A stretch of 64,000 nt of DNA from CAZYBO01 sp964645205 (GTDB lineage Bacteria; Pseudomonadota; Alphaproteobacteria; Rickettsiales; SXRF01), in the NCBI GenBank assembly GCA_964645205.1, contig CAZYBO010000001.1:310001-374000 (forward strand), in the 5' to 3' direction. This document shows, one piece after another, positions 32,029 through 39,744 of this stretch; the stretch's first letter is position 1; every line of letters starts with the position of its first letter. The notes beneath the pieces are model-generated. The model ran no database searches. It had not been told where the DNA came from and worked only from the letters and a program-made list of their open reading frames with translations. Both the position numbers and the translations under genes were made by a program.

Positions 32029-32745
32029 ATGAGCAATCAGGACAACCACCTACTCGAAACCATCAAAAGTGTATGTGTTCCCGTGCATCCGGCGGGATGG
32101 ATGTTTATCGCTATTTTCGCGGTAGTATCGCTCGGTTTGAGCATGATCTGGTCGGCGTTCGGCTGGATCGGCCTGATTTTCACCGCATGGTGCGTCTATT
32201 TCTTCCGCGATCCCGATCGCGTGACCCCCATCCGCGAAGGGCTGATCGTAAGCCCTGCCGATGGCGTGGTGCAGAAAATCACCAAATGCGTGCCGCCTGC
32301 CGAGCTTGACCTCGGCGTGGGCGAGCGCACGCGCATCAGCATTTTCCTCAACGTGTTCAACGTGCATGTGAACCGCATCCCCATCGAAGGCAGCATCAGC
32401 AAGCTGCATTACCATCCGGGCAAATTTTTTAACGCAGCGCTCGATAAGGCCAGCGAAGAAAACGAGCGCCAGGGCGTCAAGATCACCACCCCGGACGGCC
32501 TGACCGTGGGCGTGGTGCAGATCGCGGGTATGGTGGCACGCCGTATCCTCTGCGACCTCAAGGAAGGCCAGTCGGTTAAAACCGGCGAGCGCTTCGGCAT
32601 CATCCGCTTTGGTAGCCGCGCCGACATCTATCTCCCTGTGAATGTTGCACCGCTGGTTATTGAAGGCCAGATCGCCGTTGGCGGTGAAACGGTTCTTGCT
32701 GACATCAAGGGCACAGAAGCCGAGCGCGTCGGCACGAAGCACTAG
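32029..32745 (+). CDS. psd: Phosphatidylserine decarboxylase
   Basis: Forms phosphatidylethanolamine from phosphatidylserine in the inner membrane. The 238-residue PSD-A type proenzyme has two N-terminal membrane helices (GWMFIAIFAVVSLGLSMIWS), CVYFFRDPDRVTP, SPADGVVQKI, NVFNVHVNRIPIEG and the autocleavage region IRFGSRADIYLP, where the Ser after Gly becomes the pyruvoyl group. Normal length for the short family. pssA follows, separated by a palindromic repeat. Confidence 0.96.
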   Translation: MSNQDNHLLETIKSVCVPVHPAGWMFIAIFAVVSLGLSMIWSAFGWIGLIFTAWCVYFFRDPDRVTPIREGLIVSPADGVVQKITKCVPPAELDLGVGERTRISIFLNVFNVHVNRIPIEGSISKLHYHPGKFFNAALDKASEENERQGVKITTPDGLTVGVVQIAGMVARRILCDLKEGQSVKTGERFGIIRFGSRADIYLPVNVAPLVIEGQIAVGGETVLADIKGTEAERVGTKH

Positions 32746-32757
32746 GATGTTACTAGT

Positions 32758-32833
32758 TTGTCATTCCTGCGAAAGCAGGAATCTTGCCTTTGACACGAAT
32801 AAAAATAGATTCCTGCTTTCGCAGGAATGACAA
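32758..32833. repeat. 76-bp palindromic repeat between psd and pssA
   Basis: Perfect 26-bp inverted arms, one beginning TTGTCATTCCTGCGAAAGCA and the other ending TTCGCAGGAATGACAA, around a 24-nt core. Each arm is itself palindromic (CCTGCGAAAGCAGG). This family is common between genes in many proteobacteria and yields the peptide CHSCESRNL in spurious frames. It sits inside the psd-pssA operon, 12 nt after psd and 12 nt before pssA, so it may tune or partly terminate transcription into pssA. Confidence 0.9.
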
Positions 32834-32845
32834 GGATAAAATTGG

Positions 32846-33628
32846 ATGAAAAAAAACGGTTCCCCCCGCCCGAAACTACGCGAACAACCGCTCAGCCGCA
32901 TTTTCCCGAACATGATTACGCTCGCGGGGCTCTGTTGCGGCCTGTCGTCGGTGCGGTTCGCCATGCTCGGCAAGTGGGAAATGGCCGTAAGTTTCATCAT
33001 TGCCGCCGCGTTGATCGACGGCATGGACGGCCGTGTGGCACGCATGTTAGGCGCAACCAGTCTGTTCGGAGCGCAGCTCGATTCGCTATCGGATTTCCTG
33101 TGTTTCGGCGTAGCGCCGGTATTGGTGCTGTATATGTGGCAACTCCAATACATACAGGGTATCGGCTGGGCTGTGGTGCTGTTTTTCGCCGTCTGCGCCG
33201 CCCTGCGCCTCGCCCGCTTCAATACCGCGCTTTTTGATGAGCCCAAGGAGGCGTGGGAAAAGCAATTTTTTACCGGCGTACCCTCACCTGCAGGCGGTAT
33301 TCTTTGCCTGTTGCCGCTGATCGTGAGCCTCCAGTTTGAGATGGCACTTTCCATCCCGCCTGCGCTTATCGCCTGCAATGTGGTGCTGGTGGGAACCCTC
33401 ATGGCCAGCCGTATTCCTACCTTTTCGGGTAAAAAAATACGTATCAAACATGAAAATATCCCGCATTTCATGATTGCCGCCAGCCTGCTGCTGGTGCTGT
33501 TCGTCATCGCCCCGTGGACGTTCCTGTCGGTTATCAGCCTGTGTTATATGGCGTCTATCTATTTCAGCGTCCGCATGTGGCGCAGCCACAAGCGCGGGAA
33601 TGCCGTAGAGCATACGCCTGACGCTTAG
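32846..33628 (+). CDS. pssA: CDP-diacylglycerol-serine O-phosphatidyltransferase
   Basis: Makes phosphatidylserine for Psd. The 260-residue type II enzyme has the CDP-alcohol phosphotransferase motif DGMDGRVARMLGATSLFGAQ followed by LDSLSDFLCFG, i.e. DGxxAR-x8-Gx3Dx3D with the first A replaced by V, and about eight membrane helices. The start MKKNGSPRPKLREQPLSRIF gives the normal LPNxxTL-type segment FPNMITLAGL. Second gene of the psd-pssA operon. Confidence 0.96.
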   Translation: MKKNGSPRPKLREQPLSRIFPNMITLAGLCCGLSSVRFAMLGKWEMAVSFIIAAALIDGMDGRVARMLGATSLFGAQLDSLSDFLCFGVAPVLVLYMWQLQYIQGIGWAVVLFFAVCAALRLARFNTALFDEPKEAWEKQFFTGVPSPAGGILCLLPLIVSLQFEMALSIPPALIACNVVLVGTLMASRIPTFSGKKIRIKHENIPHFMIAASLLLVLFVIAPWTFLSVISLCYMASIYFSVRMWRSHKRGNAVEHTPDA

Positions 33629-33641
33629 TAGGGTACGCCGC

Positions 33642-33893
33642 TCAGCCGCAGCGGATCTTCATCACGAGGATAACCAGCGCCATCACGAAGGTGATTGCGT
33701 TGGCGATGATGATAGAGGGGCTTTCGATCATTAGCCCATAAATGAACCAAGCGAAAATACCTAATGAAATCAATGTGTACATACCGAGCGAGATGCTTTC
33801 GGTATGGCGGTAACGCACCACTTTCACCATTTGCGGGATATAGGCCGCCGTGGTCAGTATCGCCGCGAAATAGCCTACCCATTCAGGATTCAT
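33642..33893 (-). CDS. SemiSWEET-type transporter
   Basis: 83 residues with three membrane helices and a PQ-loop motif: AAILTTAAYIPQMVKVVRYR, then SISLGMYTLISLGIFAWFIY and IIIANAITFVMALVILVMK. This is the full length of bacterial SemiSWEETs, which dimerise to form a sugar uniporter. The substrate cannot be told from sequence. It is convergent with pssA (13 nt apart) and divergent from hisZ. Confidence 0.9.
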   Translation of the reverse strand: MNPEWVGYFAAILTTAAYIPQMVKVVRYRHTESISLGMYTLISLGIFAWFIYGLMIESPSIIIANAITFVMALVILVMKIRCG

Positions 33894-33972
33894 ATTTTTC
33901 TTCGGTTATGGTTGCGAATTTCCGCCATATGTTCTAAGCCAGTGGGCGGTATTTGCAAAGACTATAATCACT

Positions 33973-35115
33973 ATGTCGAAGACGCTCCTCCCGGCCGGTT
34001 GTTACGACCTCCTTCCCCCGCAAGCGCGGCAGGAAAGCGCATTATCGCATATGTTGCTTACCGTGTTCGAGAGCTTCGGCTACGAACAAGTATCCCCACC
34101 ACTATTGGAATACAGCGAAAGCCTGCTCGCCGGGCGTGGCGCGGTGCTCTCCCCGCAGATATTCCGCGTGATGGACCCGGGCGCGCACAAGGTCATGGGG
34201 CTGCGCGCCGACATCACCCTGCAAATCGCCCGCATCGCCTCCTCACGCCTGTCCTCTTCACCCAGGCCGCTGCGCCTGTGCTATAACGGCCTAATCCTGC
34301 GCATGCAGGGCGAGCAGTTCAAGGGCGCGCGCCAGCTTCGTCAGGCTGGCATAGAGCTGATCGGCGCCGCATCCCCGGAAGCCGATGCAGAAGTGATATT
34401 GGTGGCCGCGACATCGCTTCGTAATGCAGGTATCGGTACCTTCACCATCGACCTCAACCTGCCGGGCATCGTTCCTGCGCTGCTGGTTTCCGAGAAATTC
34501 GATAACGATACGTTGCAAAAACTACTGTCCGCCGTTGCGCATAAGGATGTATCGAGCATCCGCGCTTTGTCGTTTGCCTACCGCGATTCGCTGGTGGCGA
34601 TGATGGAATGCGCAGGATCGGCAAAAACGGCGCTTGCCACAATGGAGCGTCTGGAATTGCCCGACAGCGCGCTTGCGCAGATTCACGCGCTCAAGGAAGT
34701 GATCGCCATTCTGGAAGCCAGCGGCAACCCGGAATGGACGCTGACCGTAGACGCCACCGAAGGCCGCGGCCTTGCCTATCATTCCGGAATCAGCTTCTCG
34801 ATATTCGTGCCCGGCGTAGCCTGCGAAGTCGGACGCGGCGGCCGCTACCGAATTGAAGGCGAAAAAAACACCGCCGACCTGCAAGCCACCGGCTTTACAC
34901 TCTATGTGGATACGCTGCGCGACCTGCTTCCCGCTCCCGCCTCCGCGAAGCGCGTGTTCGTTAGCGAAGGCATTGCCTGCAAGGATACGAAAACCCTACG
35001 CGAGCAAGGCTATGTCGTGATTTTCGCGTTGAACGAATGCGGCACCGGCGAAGACGATGCGCGCACACTGAATTGCACCCATTATTACAAGAACGGACAG
35101 ATAAAAACCTTATGA
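33973..35115 (+). CDS. hisZ: ATP phosphoribosyltransferase regulatory subunit
   Basis: HisRS-like subunit needed by the short form of HisG for the first step of histidine synthesis. The 380-residue protein has class II synthetase folds without synthetase activity: GCYDLLPPQARQESALSHML, the motif 2-like RPLRLCYNGLILRMQGEQFK and RQAGIELIGAASPEADAEVI. VGRGGRYRIEG corresponds to the GGRYD loop. The stop overlaps the purA start by 4 nt; hisZ-purA linkage is common in alphaproteobacteria. Its partner hisG is not in the window. Confidence 0.95.
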   Translation: MSKTLLPAGCYDLLPPQARQESALSHMLLTVFESFGYEQVSPPLLEYSESLLAGRGAVLSPQIFRVMDPGAHKVMGLRADITLQIARIASSRLSSSPRPLRLCYNGLILRMQGEQFKGARQLRQAGIELIGAASPEADAEVILVAATSLRNAGIGTFTIDLNLPGIVPALLVSEKFDNDTLQKLLSAVAHKDVSSIRALSFAYRDSLVAMMECAGSAKTALATMERLELPDSALAQIHALKEVIAILEASGNPEWTLTVDATEGRGLAYHSGISFSIFVPGVACEVGRGGRYRIEGEKNTADLQATGFTLYVDTLRDLLPAPASAKRVFVSEGIACKDTKTLREQGYVVIFALNECGTGEDDARTLNCTHYYKNGQIKTL

Positions 35116-36404
35116 GCAACGTAGTGGTAATCGGCTCCCAGTGGGGCGACGAAGGCAAAGGCAAAGTGGTGGACTGGCTCTCGGAGCGCGCGCATGTGGT
35201 CGTGCGTTTTCAGGGCGGGCACAATGCCGGGCACACGCTGGTGATCGATGGTGTGACGTACAAATTGTCCCTGCTACCGTCTGGTATCGTGCGGCCGGGG
35301 AAACTTTCCATTATCGGCAACGGCGTGGTTATAGATCCGTTTGCCTTGCTGGATGAAATCGCCGCGATCAGCAAGCTGGGCGTTGCCGTTACACCCGAAA
35401 ATCTGCGCATCGCTGAAAACGCCGCGTTGATCCTGCCCATTCATCGCAAGGTGGATCAGACGGCGGAATCCTCACGCGGCAAAGCCAAGATCGGCACCAC
35501 AGGCCGCGGCATCGGCCCTGCCTATGAAGATAAAGTCGGCCGCCGCGCCATTCGTGTGTGCGACCTCGCGGATAAAGATTTGCTGCGTGAAAAAGTGGAA
35601 GCGCTGCTGGTGTACCATAACGTATCGCTGCGCGCTGCCGGAGCCGAGGAAATGACGGTAGATGAAATACTGAAGCCGTTACTGGAGGTAGCCCCTAAAA
35701 TCCTCGCCTTCGCCACGCCGGTATGGATGCTGCTCGACAGCCTGAGGCGCGACGGCAAACGCATTCTTTTTGAAGGCGCGCAAGGCGCACTGCTTGATGT
35801 CGATCATGGTACATATCCATACGTGACCTCTTCCAATACCCTGGCGGGTGCTGCCACGGTAGGCGCAGGCGTTGGGCTTTCCGCCATCCGCTACGTACTG
35901 GGTATCACCAAGGCTTATACTACGCGCGTGGGTTCCGGCCCCTTCCCCACCGAGCTGCACGATGAGATCGGCGCGAAAATCGGCAAGATTGGCCATGAGT
36001 TCGGCACGGTCACCGGCAGGGCACGTCGTTGCGGGTGGTTTGATGCAGTGCTGGTACGGCAGGCGGTGAAAATATGCGGCATACAGGGGATCGCCCTGAC
36101 CAAGGTAGACGTACTCGACGGATTCGACACGATCAAAATCTGCATAGGCTACCGCCACAACGGAAAACTCTACGATTACCTTCCCGCTTCGATGAAAATT
36201 CAGGCGGAAGTGGAGCCGATCTATGAAGAAATGCCGGGCTGGAGCGAAAGCACCCACGGCAAGCGCAGCTGGGCGGAGTTGCCCGCGCAGGCGATCAAGT
36301 ATGTACGCCGCATCGAAGAACTGATCGAGTGCCAGGTCGCCATGCTTTCCACCAGCCCTAAACGCGAAGATACGATTCTAGTCAAAGATCCATTCGTCGA
36401 TTAA
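35112..36404 (+). CDS. purA: Adenylosuccinate synthetase
   Basis: Joins IMP and aspartate with GTP in AMP synthesis. The 430-residue enzyme begins MSNVVVIGSQWGDEGKGKVV (P-loop and switch), then RFQGGHNAGHTLV, IGTTGRGIGPAYEDK, DVDHGTYPYVTSSNT and RARRCGWFDAVLVR. Normal length. It is translationally coupled to hisZ and followed 16 nt later by the pseudokinase gene. Confidence 0.98.
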   Translation: MSNVVVIGSQWGDEGKGKVVDWLSERAHVVVRFQGGHNAGHTLVIDGVTYKLSLLPSGIVRPGKLSIIGNGVVIDPFALLDEIAAISKLGVAVTPENLRIAENAALILPIHRKVDQTAESSRGKAKIGTTGRGIGPAYEDKVGRRAIRVCDLADKDLLREKVEALLVYHNVSLRAAGAEEMTVDEILKPLLEVAPKILAFATPVWMLLDSLRRDGKRILFEGAQGALLDVDHGTYPYVTSSNTLAGAATVGAGVGLSAIRYVLGITKAYTTRVGSGPFPTELHDEIGAKIGKIGHEFGTVTGRARRCGWFDAVLVRQAVKICGIQGIALTKVDVLDGFDTIKICIGYRHNGKLYDYLPASMKIQAEVEPIYEEMPGWSESTHGKRSWAELPAQAIKYVRRIEELIECQVAMLSTSPKREDTILVKDPFVD

Positions 36405-36420
36405 CCGCACAGGTAAGGCT

Positions 36421-38526
36421 ATGGCCGATGCACAATCGCCAACCGTCACGGAAGCCGCGCCGCAGAGCGACGGCAACCACAGCTCGGTTGTCGGCAGCTT
36501 CTTGCGCCAGTACCACCCCGTAAGCAATGGTCAGCAGCGCGACCTGCTGGCAGGCCGTTACCAGATAATCCCCACCTCCCCGCTACCCGACTTCAACCAG
36601 AAAAATGCGCGCGCGTTCGTAGCCATTGACAAGAACGACGACAAACGCCAGCTTTTCGCGCTGGTTTGCCAGCCGGGTACGGTGCAGCGCAACCATGCCA
36701 TCGCGCCGCTGAAAGCCAATCCCCATCCCAACCTGCTTACGCTCGTCGCCTCCGGTGCTGTCGCCTTGTCGCAGCCCGCTGAGGAACGCCTTGTGCTGGT
36801 GTATGAACGCCCGCCGGGTAAAAAATTATCGGCGCTGCTGGCCGAACATACGGGTGCGGTCAACGAGCTGTTCATCTGCAACCAGATACTCGCACCGCTG
36901 ACTGCTGCCATTCATCACCTTGAAGGGCTTTCCATACCGCACGGTGGCATCAACCTCGATACGATTTATTTCGATACCGTGCCTGTATTGGGCGATTGCA
37001 TTTGCGAACCGTGCGGCTATTCGCAACCGTTCTGCTACGAATCGCTGGAGCGCATGCAATCCCTGCCTGCGGGCAAAGGCGAAGGCGACGTGTCGCAGGA
37101 TTATTACGCGCTGGCGGTGCTTACTTTGCATTTGCTGTTCGGTGCAAAACATTTCGCGGTCATGCGGCAGGACGAGTTGATAAAGCGCATCCTTCATGAA
37201 GGTCCGTATAACGCGCTGCTGCGGAATGAAACCACTTCCGAACGTTTTTCCGATTTTCTCAAAGGATTGCTAACCCTGCATTCTTATGAACGTTGGAACT
37301 ATGAGAATATCAAGGAATGGCTCGATGGGCGGCGCTCCAACATGCTGCACATCACCCTGCCGGTCGAGGCCGTGCGCCCGATGGAGTTCGCGGGCGGCCA
37401 GTACGCCACCAAGCGCGAACTCGCGCACGCGTTTTTCACACACTGGGACGATATTTACGGCGTCATCGAAAATTCGCAGTTGATACAATGGATCGCCAAC
37501 GGCCTGCGCAACAAAGAGCTTGGCGAAGCGATGCAGCGTGTATGCAAAAGCGCGATGGAAGTGGGTAAACGCAATGAAGCCGGGCTTTACGAGCAGATGA
37601 TGCGCGCCATCTGCCTCCTCGACCCTGCGGGGCCGATACGGATCGGCACGCTTGCCATGAACGCCGACGGACTCAGCGCGCTCGCCGCCGAACTGCACCA
37701 GCAAAAAGCGGAGAAAGAGTTGCAACTGATTACCCGTTTTATTGAATACAACATGATAAGTTTTCCGCTTGATACCCAGCGTAAGATTCGCAATCATAAA
37801 GTTACCGCCGGCATCACAACGATCCTCGCACGGCTCGACAGGTTGCGCATGAGCATCCGTAATAACGGCCTTGGCTTCGGACTGGAGCGCGTGCTCTACG
37901 AACTGAATCCGAACCTGCCCTGCCAAAGCCCTCTGTTCGCGGGGCAATATATCGCCGATGCCGACACGCTGCTTTCCCGCCTCGACGCCATGGCGTCCGC
38001 AAATTCCGGCAGCGACCCTATCGACAGGCACATCGCCGCCTTTATCGCGTGCAAGCTCAATATCCAGCACGAGCAGCGACTTTCCGAACTCTCAAGCGTT
38101 CCAAACCTTGCCGCCAGCCGCTCCGTCATGGCGTTGCAGTTCCTTGCGCTGGCGCAGAGGAAAAGCAATGCGCAAGCCCTGCCCGGCCTTGCGCACTGGC
38201 TGGCCGCGCGCATCCTGCCCTTGCTGGATGTCATCCACAGCCGCAGCCTGCGTAATGAGTTGAAGAACTTACTCGTAGCCCATGCCGAATCGGGGCTGCT
38301 CACGGGGATGAGCGACCTTATCATCCATGCCGACTACGCGTCATCCGACAGCGAAGGCTATAAGCAGGCGCGGCAGGATTACAAAAATAACGTACAGGCC
38401 ATCGCCGATTACCGCAGTCTAGACATGATCCGCAACCGCAGCGCCGTGCTTGGCTTGTCGATCGCCAAACTTCTGGCCTATGTCACCTTCGTGCTGAGTC
38501 TGTTCAGCGCCATAGGAGTATCATAG
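36421..38526 (+). CDS. Kinase-fold protein, probable pseudokinase, with C-terminal membrane anchor
   Basis: 701 residues. Residues about 45-300 resemble a eukaryote-like protein kinase: LVYERPPGKKLSALLAEHTG as hinge region, HGGINLDTIYFD in place of the HRDLKPEN loop, GDC in place of DFG, and SQDYYALAVLTLHLLFG as the F-helix. The catalytic Asp of HRD is absent, so phosphotransfer is unlikely. The central 350 residues are helical and unrecognised. A hydrophobic segment near the end (KLLAYVTFVLSLFSAIGVS) should anchor the protein in the inner membrane. It is followed after 1 nt by a membrane protein gene, and the two probably act together. Confidence 0.7.
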   Translation: MADAQSPTVTEAAPQSDGNHSSVVGSFLRQYHPVSNGQQRDLLAGRYQIIPTSPLPDFNQKNARAFVAIDKNDDKRQLFALVCQPGTVQRNHAIAPLKANPHPNLLTLVASGAVALSQPAEERLVLVYERPPGKKLSALLAEHTGAVNELFICNQILAPLTAAIHHLEGLSIPHGGINLDTIYFDTVPVLGDCICEPCGYSQPFCYESLERMQSLPAGKGEGDVSQDYYALAVLTLHLLFGAKHFAVMRQDELIKRILHEGPYNALLRNETTSERFSDFLKGLLTLHSYERWNYENIKEWLDGRRSNMLHITLPVEAVRPMEFAGGQYATKRELAHAFFTHWDDIYGVIENSQLIQWIANGLRNKELGEAMQRVCKSAMEVGKRNEAGLYEQMMRAICLLDPAGPIRIGTLAMNADGLSALAAELHQQKAEKELQLITRFIEYNMISFPLDTQRKIRNHKVTAGITTILARLDRLRMSIRNNGLGFGLERVLYELNPNLPCQSPLFAGQYIADADTLLSRLDAMASANSGSDPIDRHIAAFIACKLNIQHEQRLSELSSVPNLAASRSVMALQFLALAQRKSNAQALPGLAHWLAARILPLLDVIHSRSLRNELKNLLVAHAESGLLTGMSDLIIHADYASSDSEGYKQARQDYKNNVQAIADYRSLDMIRNRSAVLGLSIAKLLAYVTFVLSLFSAIGVS

Positions 38527-38527
38527 C

Positions 38528-38962
38528 ATGAGCAAAGCCCTGTTGCCGATACTCTGCATCGTAAGCCTTCTCGCAGTGGCGATTCTCCAGAAGGGCAGCT
38601 TATTCCTTTTGCTAGCGCTACTGCCTTCCGTGACGGCATATTTCATCGACCTGCGCGTGGGCAAGCCGACATTCAAAATCGTCCTCGCCTGTAATTTCGC
38701 GGCCACTTTGCCCATACTGGTGCCGATGATCAAGACCGGTATCGGCCTGCAAAAACCCGCCCCTTCTATCGACGTGATCTCCGATCCCACGACCTGGCTG
38801 TTTATCTATGGCGGCGCGGCGGCGGGCTGGGCGCTGATTTTCGTGTGCAAGATGCTGGCAAAACTGTGCGTGATCCTGTCATATAAATACCGGATCGCAA
38901 CGCTCGAGCGCATCCAGAAGCGACTGATTGCCGAATGGGGCAAAGACGTTCAAGAATCTTAG
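38528..38962 (+). CDS. Membrane protein partner of the pseudokinase
   Basis: 144 residues with about four membrane helices (ILCIVSLLAVAILQKGSLFL; FKIVLACNFAATLPILVPMI; GAAAGWALIFVCKMLAKLCV) and a basic, helical cytoplasmic tail (YKYRIATLERIQKRLIAEWG). It starts 1 nt after the pseudokinase stop codon. I do not recognise a family. The pairing suggests a membrane complex; no enzymatic motif is visible. Confidence 0.75.
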   Translation: MSKALLPILCIVSLLAVAILQKGSLFLLLALLPSVTAYFIDLRVGKPTFKIVLACNFAATLPILVPMIKTGIGLQKPAPSIDVISDPTTWLFIYGGAAAGWALIFVCKMLAKLCVILSYKYRIATLERIQKRLIAEWGKDVQES

Positions 38963-38986
38963 GGTCGGCAAGCTCTAAGATCGGTT

Positions 38987-39061
38987 CCTGCGATACACCA
39001 AAATAATTGGTTGTATTTTTATTTATTCAATCTACTAATACTAGTGATTGTGTATCGCAGG
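38987..39061. promoter_or_regulatory. 12-bp inverted repeat flanking the chemotaxis operon promoter region
   Basis: CCTGCGATACAC and GTGTATCGCAGG are perfect inverted arms separated by 51 nt of AT-rich sequence, ending 10 nt before the first gene of the chemotaxis operon. The promoter must lie in the AT-rich spacer (candidates include TAATAC). The arms are too far apart for a terminator and look like paired operator sites or the ends of a very small insertion. Confidence 0.55.
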
Positions 39062-39070
39062 TAGTGAGTC

Positions 39071-39379
39071 ATGCAAACTGAATCCAACTCAGAATCAACT
39101 ATTAAACTAGCGTCTGTAATGGATATTTCCTACAGCATTAGCCTTGCTGCCATGCTATGCGCACAGCTTCGCAGCCAACCGCATGTTATCCTCGACGCCA
39201 GCGCCACCGAGCGCTTCAGCACCCCGGCAGCACAACTTATAGTTGCCGCAATTAAGCAGGCAACCGCGGGCGATAAATCCATCGCCATCGCGGGCGTTTC
39301 TCCGGCTATTGCCAGCGTATTCGATGATCTCGGCCTTTCCTCCACCCTTGCGCAGCTTACTCAGGGAGCACGTGTATGA
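39071..39379 (+). CDS. STAS domain protein at the head of the chemotaxis operon
   Basis: 102 residues with a STAS-like fold: ILDASATERFSTPAAQLIVA contains the likely phosphorylatable Ser/Thr region in the usual place, and SIAIAGVSPAIASVFDDLGL ends the domain. In Rhizobium and Sinorhizobium che operons a small STAS protein occupies the same place before cheY/cheA. It overlaps cheY by 4 nt. A second STAS gene, with a clearer antagonist motif, lies near the end of the operon and could share the kinase encoded there. Confidence 0.75.
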   Translation: MQTESNSESTIKLASVMDISYSISLAAMLCAQLRSQPHVILDASATERFSTPAAQLIVAAIKQATAGDKSIAIAGVSPAIASVFDDLGLSSTLAQLTQGARV

Positions 39380-39744
39380 GCAAAAAAGTATTGGCCGTGG
39401 ACGATTCCAAGACCATGCGGGACATGGTGTCGTTCACCCTGAAAAACGCCGGGTTCGACGTAATCGAGGCCGAAGACGGCAAAGACGCGCTCAACAAACT
39501 CGGCGGCAACGCCGTCGATGTCGTCATCACCGACCTCAACATGCCAAACATGAACGGCTTCGAGCTGATACGCAACCTGCGCGCCGACAGCACCCATAAA
39601 TTCACACCCATCCTCATGCTTACCACCGAAGGTGACGATACAAAGAAGCAGGAAGGAAAAAGCGCGGGCGCTACCGGCTGGATTGTAAAACCTTTCAACC
39701 CCGAAAAGCTCGTGCAGGTTGTCAACAAAGTGTGCGGCGGCTGA
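39376..39744 (+). CDS. cheY: Chemotaxis response regulator CheY
   Basis: Single receiver domain of 122 residues: VLAVDDSKTMRDMVSFTL, phospho-acceptor Asp53 in VVITDLNMPNMNGF, the conserved Thr in MLTTEGDD and the Lys in IVKPFNPEKLVQV. It should be phosphorylated by the neighbouring CheA and act on the motor or as a phosphate sink. Overlaps the STAS gene at its start and cheA by one base at its end (TGATG). No CheZ is seen in the operon. Confidence 0.95.
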   Translation: MSKKVLAVDDSKTMRDMVSFTLKNAGFDVIEAEDGKDALNKLGGNAVDVVITDLNMPNMNGFELIRNLRADSTHKFTPILMLTTEGDDTKKQEGKSAGATGWIVKPFNPEKLVQVVNKVCGG

